From NCBI RefSeq assembly GCF_035917455.1, contig NZ_CP109078.1, forward strand, positions 2,418,001 through 2,482,000: a stretch of DNA of 64,000 nt. Direction: 5' to 3'. This document shows positions 28,772 through 38,045 of the stretch, in pieces. Position 1 is the stretch's first letter. Each line of letters starts with the position of its first letter. This DNA is from Micromonospora sp. NBC_01796. Its GTDB lineage: Bacteria > Actinomycetota > Actinomycetes > Mycobacteriales > Micromonosporaceae. The notes beneath the pieces were generated by a model that saw only the letters and a list, made by a program, of their open reading frames with translations, had not been told where the DNA came from and did not search any database. The position numbers and the translations under genes are program-made.

Positions 28772-29550
28772 CCGAGACCTCGATCCGGGACCTGATGGCG
28801 CGGGCCGTCGAGGATGGACCGCCGTCGGGCATCCAACTGCCGGTCGACGACGTACTGGCCCGCAACGCGCGGATGCTGCGCCGTCGCCGGATCGGCCAGG
28901 CGCTCGTCGCGGTCGTGCTGCTGGCGGGCGCGGCCGGGCTCTCCGCCCTGCTCCCCGGACGACCACCGTCGGCCCTGCCACCACCGGCACCGGCCGCCAC
29001 CGGACCGCTCGTCGTGACGCCGACACCGCCGATCGACCTCGAGAGCCGGGCGAAGGCGGCGCTGGGCCTGCTCGTCGCCGCCGCACCGCCCGGATACCGG
29101 GTTCAGAAGGGCGAGACGGCGCCCGGTCCGGGCGGGAGCACCTACGCGGTACGGGAAACGAGCTGGCGCGGCCCGGAGCGGCCGTTCAAGGAGCTGTACT
29201 GGGCGTTGCTCGAAGTCCAGCTCGACGGCCGCGCCGCCGTACTGACCGTGCGGGTCACCGACCAGGTCCCCGTCAACCTGCTCTCGGCGGCCGACCCCTG
29301 CGCGGTCCGGATCAACCCCGACGAGCAGAGCTGCCGGGTGGTGCCCGCCTCCGACAACACCCCCGTACGCATCGCCAGTTGGCATCCCGTGACCGGTCCG
29401 GTGGACGAGGCCACCCGCGTCGTGAACGGGGTGCTGGTCACGGTCCAGCAGGCGGGTCGGCCACGCCCCAACGTGTACGCACTCGGCCGTCCCGTCCTGG
29501 ACGACCGGCAGTTGGCCGACCTGACCACCAACCCGACCCTGCTCCCCTGA
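28768..29550 (+). CDS. Single-pass membrane protein, putative sigma regulator
   Basis: 260-residue protein of unknown family. A cytosolic N-terminus (1-40) has TSIRDLMARAVEDGPPSGIQ and the basic RMLRRRR, then one transmembrane helix (about 43-62), a Pro/Ala linker and an extracytoplasmic domain of about 180 residues. ATGA overlap with the sigma gene means coupled translation. The layout fits an anti-sigma factor or sensor for the SigE-like protein, but the N-terminus lacks the HxxxCxxC zinc motif, so this is inference from context. Confidence 0.75.
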   Translation: MTETSIRDLMARAVEDGPPSGIQLPVDDVLARNARMLRRRRIGQALVAVVLLAGAAGLSALLPGRPPSALPPPAPAATGPLVVTPTPPIDLESRAKAALGLLVAAAPPGYRVQKGETAPGPGGSTYAVRETSWRGPERPFKELYWALLEVQLDGRAAVLTVRVTDQVPVNLLSAADPCAVRINPDEQSCRVVPASDNTPVRIASWHPVTGPVDEATRVVNGVLVTVQQAGRPRPNVYALGRPVLDDRQLADLTTNPTLLP

Positions 29551-29839
29551 TCCCACCCGCCCCGCGCCTGTCCCACCACCCGAAGGGCTCCGCCACCACC
29601 CGCAGCACACCGCACCGACCGGCCTGACCGGTCCCGCCCCGGCACCACCCGAAGAACCGACCCGACCGACACAACCGGGCCGGCCGGTCCCGCACGCCCA
29701 CAACCGGCCGCGCGCCCACAACCGGCCCGGAACGCCAACGACCCGCAACGCCCCGTCCACGACCGGCCGGATCCGCCCACGGCCGGCCGCGACCGCCACG
29801 GCACCGCCGCCGGCCACCCGTACCCCCGAGGAGCAGCAG
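29551..29839 (+). other. C-rich, T-poor intergenic stretch
   Basis: 289 bp whose plus strand is dominated by C with few T and few long G runs. It includes a 15-bp direct repeat CGCCCACAACCGGCC at 29695-29709 and 29713-29727. Such C-over-G excess could be a Rho-utilisation region ending the sigma operon. A ribosome binding site GAGGAGCAG is at the right end. No gene recognised. Confidence 0.4.
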
Positions 29840-30670
29840 ATGTCCGCCCGCCGTACCGGATCCGACCAGCGTTCCGCCAGTCGTCGCCTGCTGCTGCCGG
29901 CGGTGGGTGCGGTGGTGATCGGCCTGGTGGTCGCCCTCCTCGGGGTGGCCGGCGAGGCCGGCGGCAAGCCCGACCCCGCGCCCACCGGTACGACGAACGC
30001 CGTCACCGCCGAGCCCTCGTCGGCCGGTCCCGCCCCGGAACCCACCACACCCCGACCGGAAACCCCCGTCACGCCGCCGGTGACGTACCCGGAGAGCGGA
30101 CCCCGGACCTGGCACACCGCCGACGGCCGCAGTCCCGTCCTCGGGACCTCGGGCCAGCTACTGCGCTTCCGGGTGGCGGTCGAGGGCGGGATCACCGGTA
30201 TCACGCCGGCCGCGTTCGCCGAGGCGGTGGTGACCACCCTGGGCGACCCGCGCAGTTGGACCGGGAACGGTCAGCGACGGCTCCAGCGGGTCGGCCCGAA
30301 CGAGGCTGCCTCGTTCACCGTCTACCTCGCCACCCCGGCGACCCGGGACCGGCTCTGCGACGACGGTTATGACCGCTACACCTCCTGCCGCAACGGCAAC
30401 CAGGTGGTTGTCAACGTCGCCCGCTGGGTGCACGGTGTACCGAACTACGGCGCTCCCCTGGCCACGTACCAGCAGTACGTCATCAACCACGAGGTCGGTC
30501 ACCGCCTGGGTCAGGGCCACCAACTCTGCCCCGGCCCCGGCAAACCCGCCCCGGTCATGCAACAACAGACCCTGGCCCTACACGCCTGCACCCCAAACCC
30601 GTACCCACTCCTGAACGGCAAGTTCTACGCCGGCCGCCCCGGCCAGTACAACGACCCCGTACCCCACTGA
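29840..30670 (+). CDS. DUF3152 putative secreted zinc protease
   Basis: 276-residue DUF3152 protein. One N-terminal hydrophobic helix (about 16-40) could be a signal anchor, followed by a Pro/Thr/Glu-rich linker (about 43-85). The extracellular domain ends with the metzincin-type motif HEVGHRLGQGH and a Met-turn-like PVMQQQTL. Paired Cys (DRLCDDGYDRYTSCRNG; QLCPGPG; HACTPN) suggest disulfides. The family is actinobacterial, mostly uncharacterised, and its peptidase activity is predicted rather than shown. Confidence 0.9.
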   Translation: MSARRTGSDQRSASRRLLLPAVGAVVIGLVVALLGVAGEAGGKPDPAPTGTTNAVTAEPSSAGPAPEPTTPRPETPVTPPVTYPESGPRTWHTADGRSPVLGTSGQLLRFRVAVEGGITGITPAAFAEAVVTTLGDPRSWTGNGQRRLQRVGPNEAASFTVYLATPATRDRLCDDGYDRYTSCRNGNQVVVNVARWVHGVPNYGAPLATYQQYVINHEVGHRLGQGHQLCPGPGKPAPVMQQQTLALHACTPNPYPLLNGKFYAGRPGQYNDPVPH

Positions 30671-30692
30671 CCCTTCCGGGCCCCTGTTCCGG

Positions 30693-30764
30693 CGATCTTG
30701 CAGTTGTGGCGCCCCGAATCACGGTGTTGACCCCGATTTGCGCGCGACCACAACTGCAAGATCG
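30693..30764. repeat. Long inverted repeat (17-bp arms)
   Basis: CGATCTTGCAGTTGTGG (30693-30709) and its exact reverse complement (30748-30764) with a 38-nt centre, between the convergent DUF3152 and polyprenyl synthase genes. It may serve as a terminator, and looks like a dispersed actinobacterial hairpin repeat. Confidence 0.75.
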
Positions 30765-30780
30765 ACGCGGTGCCCGACGC

Positions 30781-30803
30781 GGGGGGGAGGGGGAGGGAGG
30801 GGG
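30781..30803 (+). other. G-tract with G-quadruplex potential
   Basis: Four or more runs of three to seven G separated by single A, directly against the stop codon of the minus-strand polyprenyl synthase gene. The plus strand could form a G-quadruplex. Confidence 0.5.
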
Positions 30804-31835
30804 TTAGCTGGTGCGGTCGGCTATGAAGTCGCAGAGGGATTCGAGGGCCTGGCGGGAGGAGGTGTTGGGGAGGGGGGCCAACTGTTCGCGGGCTTCCTCG
30901 GCGTAGCTGCGTACGGTCTCGCGGGCGCGCTTGAGGGCGGGTGACTCCCGGAGCAGGCCGAGGGCCTCGGCGTGCAGGGCGTCGTCGGTCACCGGGCCGG
31001 CGGAGAGGATCTCGCGGAGGCGTACGGAAGCCGCGTCGTCGTCGTCGGAGGCGAGCGCGTACAGCACCGGCAGGGTCGGTACGCCCTCACGCAGGTCGGT
31101 GCCGGGGGTCTTGCCGGACTGGACCGACTCCGAGGCGATGTCGAGCAGGTCGTCGGAGAGCTGGAACGCCACACCGATGGTTTCGCCGTAGCCGGCGAGG
31201 GCCTCGGTGTGTGCCTGGGTGGCGCCACCGAACATGCCGCCGAACCGGGCCGAGGTGGCGATCAGGGAACCGGTCTTCTCGCTGATCACGTGCAGGTAGT
31301 GGCCGACCGGATCCTCACCGGCGCGTACGCCGACGGTTTCCGCGATCTGGCCGTGCACCAGCCGGGCGAAGGTACGGGCCTGGAGGCGTACGGCTTCCGG
31401 GCCGAGGTCGGCGGCGATGTCGGCCGCTCGGGCGAAGAGGTAGTCGCCGACCAGGATCGCCACCGAGTTGGTCCACCGGGAGTTGGCGCTCGGTGCGCCC
31501 CGGCGCACCGCGGCCTCGTCCATCACGTCGTCGTGGTAGAGCGTCGCCAGGTGGGTGAGCTCCATCACCACCGCGGCCGGGACCACCAGCGGATTCGTCG
31601 GATCGCCGAACTGGGCGCCGAGTGCGACCAGCAGCGGGCGGAACCGCTTGCCACCGGCCTCCACCAGATGCCGGGCCGCCTCGGTCACGAGCGGGTCCGC
31701 GCTCGCCACACTGGCCCATAGCTCGGTCTCGACCGAGGCCAGGACCGCTAGGGCCGACGCTTCCACTTCAGCGTCGACAAAGTCGAGCCCAATCCCCGTC
31801 AGGCCGTCAGCCGGTCTCCCCACGCTCTCAACCAT
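30804..31835 (-). CDS. Polyprenyl diphosphate synthase (menaquinone side chain)
   Basis: 343-residue trans-prenyltransferase. First aspartate-rich motif DDVMD in LATLYHDDVMDEAAVRRG, second in FQLSDDLLDIAS, plus GGKRFRP and GDYLFARA. Such enzymes extend FPP or GGPP with IPP to long chains (heptaprenyl to decaprenyl); the exact length cannot be read. It follows nuoN by 81 bp on the same strand, and with GGR, MenG and MqnC nearby a role in menaquinone synthesis is likely. A conserved Asp/Asn site and full length indicate an active enzyme. Confidence 0.92.
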   Translation of the reverse strand: MVESVGRPADGLTGIGLDFVDAEVEASALAVLASVETELWASVASADPLVTEAARHLVEAGGKRFRPLLVALGAQFGDPTNPLVVPAAVVMELTHLATLYHDDVMDEAAVRRGAPSANSRWTNSVAILVGDYLFARAADIAADLGPEAVRLQARTFARLVHGQIAETVGVRAGEDPVGHYLHVISEKTGSLIATSARFGGMFGGATQAHTEALAGYGETIGVAFQLSDDLLDIASESVQSGKTPGTDLREGVPTLPVLYALASDDDDAASVRLREILSAGPVTDDALHAEALGLLRESPALKRARETVRSYAEEAREQLAPLPNTSSRQALESLCDFIADRTS

Positions 31836-31916
31836 GCCACACCGGCCCGACCACCCCTGGCCGGGGGCGGTCGGCGGCCTTCGTGCGCTGGTACGGGGCC
31901 CGGGCGGTGGTGCCGG

Positions 31917-33485
31917 TCACTTCACGAATTCTGCCGCGCCGTTGGCGAGGTCCAGCAGCGGTGCCGGCACCACTCCGAGGGCGAGCGTGGCCACTACGCC
32001 GATCATGAGCGCGGCGGAGGTCAGCCCGCCCGGGATCGAGACCGTCGGGGTGGACTCGCCGGGCTCGGAGAGCCACATCATGACCACGACCCGCAGGTAC
32101 GGGAACGCCAGGATCATGCTGGTCAGCACACCGGCGATCACGAGCCAGGTCTGCCCGCCGTCGAGGGCCGCCCCGAAGACCGCGAACTTGCTGGTGAAGC
32201 CACTGGTCAGGGGGATGCCGGCGAAGGCGAGCAGGAGGAACGTGAACACCCCGGCGAACAGCGGGGACCGCTTGCCCAGCCCGGCCCAGCGGGACAGGTG
32301 GGTGGCCTCCCCGTCGGCGTCCCGGACCAGGCTCACCACGCCGAACGCGGCGAGCACGGTGAAGCCGTACGCGACCAGGTAGAACATGGTGCTGGACAGG
32401 CCGTCGCGGGTTAGCGCGAGTACGCCGACGAGCAGGTAACCGGCGTTCGCCACCGACGAGTACGCGAGCAGCCGCTTGATGTCGGTCTGGGTGACCGCGA
32501 GCACCGCTCCGACCAGCATGGTCAGGATCGCGATGGTGCCGAGGATCGGGGTGAAGTCCCAGGCGGCACCGGCGAACGCCACGTAGAGCACCCGGAGCAG
32601 ACCACCGAACGCGGCGATCTTCGTGCAGGCGGCCATGAAGGCGGTGATCGGCGTCGGGGCGCCCTGGTAGACGTCGGGGGTCCAGACGTGGAACGGCGCC
32701 GCGGCGGCCTTGAACAGCAGGCCGATGCTGATCATCGCGATTCCGGCGACCAGCAGCGTACGGCTGGCGGTGGAGTCGGTGACGGCGGCGCTGATGGTCG
32801 CGAAGTCGACACCGCCCGGCTCGTCGCCCGGCTGCCCGTTGGTCACACCGGCGGTGAAGCCGTAGGTGAGCGCGATCCCGAAGAGGAAGAACGCGGAGGC
32901 GTACGCGCCGAGCATGAAGTACTTCAGCGCCGCCTCCTGGCTCAGCAGCCGCCGCCGACGGGCCAGCGCGCAGAGCAGGTAGAGCGGGAGCGAGAAGACC
33001 TCGAGCGCGATGAACATGGTGAGCAGGTCGTTGGCGGCGACGAAGAGCAACATGCCACCGACCGCGAACATGGTCAGCGGGAAGACCTCGGTCGACCCGC
33101 CCTCCTCGGCCGCCTGCCGGCGGTCCTCCTCGGAGCCGACGGTGATCGCGGCGTGGGCCACGAAGGGCCCGCCGTGCTCCAGGGTGCGTTCGCCGATCAT
33201 CAGCAGCGCCATCCCGGCGAGCACGATGATCGCGCCCTGCAGGAACAGGGTCGGACCGTCGACCGCGACCGCCTCACCGGCGGTGACCGTCTGGGTGGTC
33301 CGTTCGACCACCACCACGATCAGCGCGGCGACGAGGGCGGCGAGGCCCAGGACGAGCTGCACCACGTGCCGGAAGCGCCGGGGGACGAACGCCTCGACCA
33401 GGATCCCGACGCAGGCCGCGCCGACCAGGATCAGGATCGGTGCGAGGGCCGCGTAGTTGATGGAGGGCAACTGCAGCGTGTTCAT
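31917..33485 (-). CDS. nuoN: NADH-quinone oxidoreductase subunit N
   Basis: 522-residue antiporter-like membrane subunit of complex I, with about 14 helices. The conserved charged helices are seen, for example MFIALEVFSLPLYLL and the Lys-containing LLFKAAAAPFHVWTPDVYQG. It forms one of three proton channels in the membrane arm. Its ATG overlaps the nuoM stop by 4 bp. An extra hydrophilic segment (about residues 105-135, EEDRRQAAEEGGSTE) is longer than in E. coli NuoN. It is last of the 14 nuo genes. Confidence 0.95.
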   Translation of the reverse strand: MNTLQLPSINYAALAPILILVGAACVGILVEAFVPRRFRHVVQLVLGLAALVAALIVVVVERTTQTVTAGEAVAVDGPTLFLQGAIIVLAGMALLMIGERTLEHGGPFVAHAAITVGSEEDRRQAAEEGGSTEVFPLTMFAVGGMLLFVAANDLLTMFIALEVFSLPLYLLCALARRRRLLSQEAALKYFMLGAYASAFFLFGIALTYGFTAGVTNGQPGDEPGGVDFATISAAVTDSTASRTLLVAGIAMISIGLLFKAAAAPFHVWTPDVYQGAPTPITAFMAACTKIAAFGGLLRVLYVAFAGAAWDFTPILGTIAILTMLVGAVLAVTQTDIKRLLAYSSVANAGYLLVGVLALTRDGLSSTMFYLVAYGFTVLAAFGVVSLVRDADGEATHLSRWAGLGKRSPLFAGVFTFLLLAFAGIPLTSGFTSKFAVFGAALDGGQTWLVIAGVLTSMILAFPYLRVVVMMWLSEPGESTPTVSIPGGLTSAALMIGVVATLALGVVPAPLLDLANGAAEFVK

Positions 33486-35026
33486 TTAGCGGCCTCCGGA
33501 AGGTGCCCGACCGTCGGAGCGGGGTCGGTCTTGCCGACGTTCTCCATCGTGGCCTGTACGGCGGGGTTGATGACGTCGGTGACCGGCTTCGGGTAGAAGC
33601 CGAGCAGCAGGAGCAGCGCGATCAGTGGCGCGACCACGACCTTCTCCCGCAGGGTGATGTCACGCCGCATCCCCGGCACCTCGGACAGCTCCGGGTTCAG
33701 GGTTCCCTGGGTGGTGCGCTGCACCATCCAGAGGACGTACGCGGCGGCCAGGATGATGCCCAGGGTGGCGATGATCGCGACCGGCTTGTTCACCGTGTAG
33801 GTGCCGACCAGCACCAGGAACTCGGAGATGAACGGGGCCGTTCCGGGCAGGGCCAGCGAGGCCAGACCGGCGAAGAAGAACACCCCGGCCAGCACCGGAA
33901 CCAGCTTGCCGGCGCCGCCGAAGTCGCTGATGAGCGCGGAGTTGCGGCGGGCGACGAACATGCCGACCACCAGGAAGAGCAGGCCGGTGGCGAGGCCGTG
34001 GTTGAGCATGTAGAGCACCGCACCGGTGCCGGCCTGGCTGGTGAAGGCGAAGATGCCGACCCCGATGAAGCCGAAGTGCGCGATCGAGGTGTACGACACC
34101 AGGCGCTTCAGGTCGTTCTGACCGACCGCCAGCAGCGCCGCGTAGATGATGCCGATCACCGCGATGGCGATCGCGTACGGGGCGAACCAGCGGGACGCCT
34201 CGGGGAACAGCGGGAGACAGTACCGGAGGATGCCGAACGTGCCGACCTTGTCCATCACGCCGACCAGCAGCGCGGCGGCACCGGCCGGGGCGGCGCCACC
34301 GGCGTCCGGCAGCCAGGTGTGGAACGGGAAGAACGGCGCCTTGATCGCGAAGGCGATGAAGAAGCCCAGGAAGAGCCAGCGTTCGGTGCCGGTGGAGATG
34401 TCCATGTTCGGCAGCGTCTGGATCAGCGTCTGCCAGTCGAAGGTCTTGCCGCCGACGACCCAGAGGCCGATCACGGCGGCGAGCATGAACAGACCGCCGA
34501 CCAGCGAGTAGAGGAAGAACTTCACCGCGGCGTACTGGCGCTGGTGCCCGCCGTAGCTTCCGATCAGGAAGTACATCGGGACGAGCATGACCTCGAAGAA
34601 GACGTAGAACAGGAACACGTCGGCGGCGGCGAAGACGCCGATCATCGTGCACTCGAGGAGCAGCAGCAGGGCGAAGTAGACCGGGACCGACCGCTTCGAC
34701 TTGTCCGCGTCGTGCCAGCTCGCCAGGATCACCAGCGGCACCAGGAGCGCGATCAGCATCAGCATGACCAGCGCGATGCCGTCGGCCGCGAAGGTGAAGT
34801 TGACGCCCCAGCGCGGGATCCAGGAGTACGACTCGCGGAACTGGAGCCGGTCACCGCCGGCCTGGAACGCCACCCACATGAAGATCGAGAGCACCAGGAC
34901 CGCGACCGACCAGACGAGCGCGACCCGCTTGGCCAGCTCCGGCTGGCTACGTGGCAGGAACGCCACGATCACGGCACCGACCAGCGGCGCCACCGTCAGT
35001 ACGGAGAGGAAGGGAAAGTCCCCCAT
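33482..35026 (-). CDS. nuoM: NADH-quinone oxidoreductase subunit M
   Basis: 514-residue antiporter-like membrane subunit with about 14 helices. Key charged sites include the Glu in FFEVMLVPMYFLIG and the Lys in AIKAPFFPFHTWLPDAGGAAP. ATG 35026 overlaps the nuoL stop (TAATG); a second in-frame ATG at 35038 (MAGLM) lies inside nuoL. It passes a proton through the middle of the membrane arm together with NuoL and NuoN. Confidence 0.95.
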   Translation of the reverse strand: MGDFPFLSVLTVAPLVGAVIVAFLPRSQPELAKRVALVWSVAVLVLSIFMWVAFQAGGDRLQFRESYSWIPRWGVNFTFAADGIALVMLMLIALLVPLVILASWHDADKSKRSVPVYFALLLLLECTMIGVFAAADVFLFYVFFEVMLVPMYFLIGSYGGHQRQYAAVKFFLYSLVGGLFMLAAVIGLWVVGGKTFDWQTLIQTLPNMDISTGTERWLFLGFFIAFAIKAPFFPFHTWLPDAGGAAPAGAAALLVGVMDKVGTFGILRYCLPLFPEASRWFAPYAIAIAVIGIIYAALLAVGQNDLKRLVSYTSIAHFGFIGVGIFAFTSQAGTGAVLYMLNHGLATGLLFLVVGMFVARRNSALISDFGGAGKLVPVLAGVFFFAGLASLALPGTAPFISEFLVLVGTYTVNKPVAIIATLGIILAAAYVLWMVQRTTQGTLNPELSEVPGMRRDITLREKVVVAPLIALLLLLGFYPKPVTDVINPAVQATMENVGKTDPAPTVGHLPEAAK

Positions 35027-36966
35027 TAGGCCAGCCATCCCATCTGCAGGGCCAGGAACGCCGCCACCACCAGCAGGGCGCCGGTGAGCATCGACATCGC
35101 GTACGACCGGACGAACCCGGTCTGCAGCCGGCGCAGCCGGCCGGAGCCGCCGCCGACCGCCGCGGCGAGCCCGTTGACGAGCCCGTCGATGCCGCGGTTG
35201 TCGAGGTAGACCAGGGCCCGGGTGAGGAAGATGCCGGGCTTCTCGAAGACGGCCTGGTTGAACGCGTCGGTGTAGAGGTTGCGCCGTGCGGCCCGTACGA
35301 CCGGGCCGACCGGCTGTTCCGTGAGCGCGGTGCCGTTGCGGAACAGCAGCCAGGCCAGTCCGGCACCGAGCACGGTGAGGATCAGCGACAGCGCGGTGAT
35401 CACCCCGTGCGAGAGCACACCGTGTACGCCCTCCTCGGCCTCCGGCAGTACGGCCGGGGCCAGCCAGTCCGGGACCGAGGTGGCGAGCAGCGCACCGGCG
35501 CCGAGCGACCCGATGCCGAGCAGGATCAGCGGGATGGTCATCACCGCGGGCGACTCGTGCGGGTGCTCGATGTCGTCGGTCCAGCGCTTCGGGCCGTGGA
35601 AGGTGAGCACGAACAGCCGGGTCATGTAGAACGCGGTCAGACCGGCGCCGAGCAGGGCCGCGCCGCCGTAGAGCCAGGCGGTCCAGCCGTGCCGCTCGAA
35701 CGCGGCGGCGATGATCGGCTCCTTGGAGAAGTACCCGGAGAACGGGAACATGCCGATGATCGCCAGCCAGCCGGCCCCGAAGGTCAGCCAGGTGATCTTC
35801 ATGTACTTGGCGAGACCACCGAAGCGGCGGATGTCGACCTGGTCCTTCATGCCGTGCATGACCGAGCCGGCGCCGAGGAACATGTTGGCCTTGAAGAAGC
35901 CGTGCGCCAGCAGGTGGATGATCGCCAGCGCGTACGCGCCCCCGCCGAGCCCGACGCCGAGGAACATGTAGCCGATCTGGCTCACCGTCGACCAGGCGAG
36001 GACCCGCTTGATGTCGTCCTTGGCCGCGCCGATGATGCAGCCCATCAGCAGGGTGAGCGCACCGACACTGACCACCACGGTCTGCAGCGTGTGGTCGGCG
36101 GAGAAGATCGGGTTGGACCGGGCGATCAGGTAGACGCCCGCGGTCACCATGGTCGCGGCGTGGATCAGGGCGGAGACCGGGGTCGGGCCCTCCATCGCGT
36201 CGGGCAACCACGCCTGGAGCGGGAACTGACCGGACTTGCCGGCCGCGCCGAGCAGGAGCAGCAGCCCCATCACCAGTACGGTGCTCCCGGCCAGCGAGCC
36301 GGCGTCGATGCCGCCGATCACCCCGTTGAAGACCTCGTTGTACTGGGTGGTGCCGAAGGACGCGAACATGATGAAGATCGCGATCGCCAGGCCGGCGTCG
36401 CCGACCCGGTTCATCAGGAACGCCTTCTTACCGGCGGTGGCCGCGGACGGCCGCCCGTACCAGAACGAGATCAGCAGGTACGACGCCAGACCGACGCCCT
36501 CCCAGCCGAAGTAGAGCATCACGTAGTTGTTGCCGAGCACGAGCATCAGCATCGCGGCGACGAACAGGTTGAAGTACGCGAAGAACCGACGCCGGCCCGG
36601 GTCGTGCTCCATGTAGCCGACCGCGTACACGTGGATCAGGAAACCCACGCCGGTGATCAGCAGCACGAAGACCCCGGACAGCGGGTCGAAGAGCAGGCCG
36701 AAGTCGACCTTGAAATTGCCGACCGAGATGAACTCCCAGAGGCTGCTCTCGACGGACTTGTTGTCCAGGCCGCGCAGCTGGAAGAAATAGGTCAGGCCAA
36801 GTACGAAGGCGGCACCGATACTCGCCACGCCAAGCCAGTGACCCCACCGGTCGGCCCGCCGGCCGAGCAGCAGGAGGATCGCCGCGCTGGCCAGCGGGAT
36901 GGCCACCAGCAGCCACACGCTGCTCAGTAGCCCCGTGGCCTGGGCGTACTCCACAGTCTCTTCCAC
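35026..36966 (-). CDS. nuoL: NADH-quinone oxidoreductase subunit L
   Basis: 646-residue distal antiporter-like subunit of complex I. The proton-channel motif GKSGQFPLQAWLPDAMEGPTP and the Asp/Glu-rich FFSKEPIIAAAF are present, and the C-terminal lateral helix region (about 480-646) reaches along NuoM and NuoN. GTG 36966 lies 13 bp after the nuoK stop, after AAAGGGG. No truncation is seen. Confidence 0.95.
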   Translation of the reverse strand: MEETVEYAQATGLLSSVWLLVAIPLASAAILLLLGRRADRWGHWLGVASIGAAFVLGLTYFFQLRGLDNKSVESSLWEFISVGNFKVDFGLLFDPLSGVFVLLITGVGFLIHVYAVGYMEHDPGRRRFFAYFNLFVAAMLMLVLGNNYVMLYFGWEGVGLASYLLISFWYGRPSAATAGKKAFLMNRVGDAGLAIAIFIMFASFGTTQYNEVFNGVIGGIDAGSLAGSTVLVMGLLLLLGAAGKSGQFPLQAWLPDAMEGPTPVSALIHAATMVTAGVYLIARSNPIFSADHTLQTVVVSVGALTLLMGCIIGAAKDDIKRVLAWSTVSQIGYMFLGVGLGGGAYALAIIHLLAHGFFKANMFLGAGSVMHGMKDQVDIRRFGGLAKYMKITWLTFGAGWLAIIGMFPFSGYFSKEPIIAAAFERHGWTAWLYGGAALLGAGLTAFYMTRLFVLTFHGPKRWTDDIEHPHESPAVMTIPLILLGIGSLGAGALLATSVPDWLAPAVLPEAEEGVHGVLSHGVITALSLILTVLGAGLAWLLFRNGTALTEQPVGPVVRAARRNLYTDAFNQAVFEKPGIFLTRALVYLDNRGIDGLVNGLAAAVGGGSGRLRRLQTGFVRSYAMSMLTGALLVVAAFLALQMGWLA

Positions 36967-36978
36967 TCCAGGGCCCCT

Positions 36979-37278
36979 TTAGTACTTCAGCAGGTTGGCG
37001 TCGTCGACGCTCGCGGAGCGTCGAGTCCGGAAGATCGACATGATGATCGCGAGCCCGACGACAACCTCGGCCGCGGCGACCACCATCACGAAGAACGCCA
37101 TGATCTGGCCGTTGAGGTCGCCGTTGATCCGGCTGAAGGTGACCAGCGCCAGGTTGGCGGCGTTCAGCATCAGCTCGACGCACATGAACAGCACGATCGC
37201 GTTGCGTCGGATCAGGACCCCGACCGCGCCGATGGTGAACAGCACCGTGGCGAGGACCAGGTAGTAGTCAGGACTCAT
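36979..37278 (-). CDS. nuoK: NADH-quinone oxidoreductase subunit K
   Basis: 99-residue, three-helix MrpC-like subunit. The conserved Glu residues in the membrane are E35 ([17 protein letters not shown]) and E71 ([13 protein letters not shown]). Its start overlaps nuoJ by 4 bp. The length is normal. Confidence 0.95.
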   Translation of the reverse strand: MSPDYYLVLATVLFTIGAVGVLIRRNAIVLFMCVELMLNAANLALVTFSRINGDLNGQIMAFFVMVVAAAEVVVGLAIIMSIFRTRRSASVDDANLLKY

Positions 37279-38045
37279 TTCTCGGTCCCCTTCAGCGCGG
37301 TCTCCGACTCGGTCATCTCCCGCGTCGGAAGGATCTCGGGCACGCTGCGCTCGCTGAGCGTTCCGTCCGGCAGGCGGCCGGGGGTGGCGACCGAGCTCGA
37401 GGTGGCGAAGACACCGGGGCCCGCCTTCGGGCCGGGGTAGTTACCCGGTGCGAAGCGCGCCTTCATCGTCGCCACCTGGTCCATCCGCTCGCCCTTGCGC
37501 CGCTCGACGTGAGCCAGCACCATCGCCCCGACCGCCGCCGTGATCAGCAGCGCCGAGGTGATCTCGAAGGCGAAGACGTACTTGGTGAACAGCAGCGAGG
37601 CGATGCCCTGGACGTTGCCGTCGGCGTTCGCCTCGTCCAGCCCGACCGCCGTCGTGCCGTGTACGGCCCGGTAGACCCCGGTCCCCACCAGCGCGGCGAA
37701 GCCGAGGCCGAGGGCGATCGCGGCGACCCGCTGGCCGCGCAGCGTCTCGATCAGCGAGTCCGAGGCGTCCCGGCCGACCAGCATCAGGACGAACAGGAAC
37801 AGCATCATGATCGCGCCGGTGTAGACGATGATCTGCACCATGCCGATGAACGGACCGGCCTGGAGCACGTAGAACACGCCCAGGCAGAGCATGGTCAGGA
37901 CCAGCCAGAGCGCCGAGTGGACGGCGTTGCGGGCCGCGACCATGCCGATCCCGCCGATCAGGGCGAGTGGGGCGAGGATCCAGAAGGTCACCGCCTCGCC
38001 GGTGGAGACGTCACCGGCCGCGGCGAGCACCGTCTGCGTCGTCAT
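37275..38045 (-). CDS. nuoJ: NADH-quinone oxidoreductase subunit J
   Basis: 256-residue membrane subunit with five helices in the first 165 residues, including [21 protein letters not shown], the family signature. An actinobacterial hydrophilic tail of about 85 residues ([20 protein letters not shown] and onward) follows and is absent from E. coli NuoJ. ATG 38045 overlaps the nuoI stop by 4 bp. Confidence 0.95.
   Translation of the reverse strand: MTTQTVLAAAGDVSTGEAVTFWILAPLALIGGIGMVAARNAVHSALWLVLTMLCLGVFYVLQAGPFIGMVQIIVYTGAIMMLFLFVLMLVGRDASDSLIETLRGQRVAAIALGLGFAALVGTGVYRAVHGTTAVGLDEANADGNVQGIASLLFTKYVFAFEITSALLITAAVGAMVLAHVERRKGERMDQVATMKARFAPGNYPGPKAGPGVFATSSSVATPGRLPDGTLSERSVPEILPTREMTESETALKGTEK

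Noticed and set aside
35280-36211. N-terminal extension of the nuoM frame into nuoL
   Set aside because: The same frame stays open for about 395 codons upstream but encodes no membrane protein; the TAATG junction at 35026 gives the proper NuoM start.
33503-36930. Long plus-strand frames opposite nuoM and nuoL
   Set aside because: Strongly His/Arg/Gln/Glu-biased antisense frames without membrane segments or motifs; the minus strand encodes clear complex I subunits.
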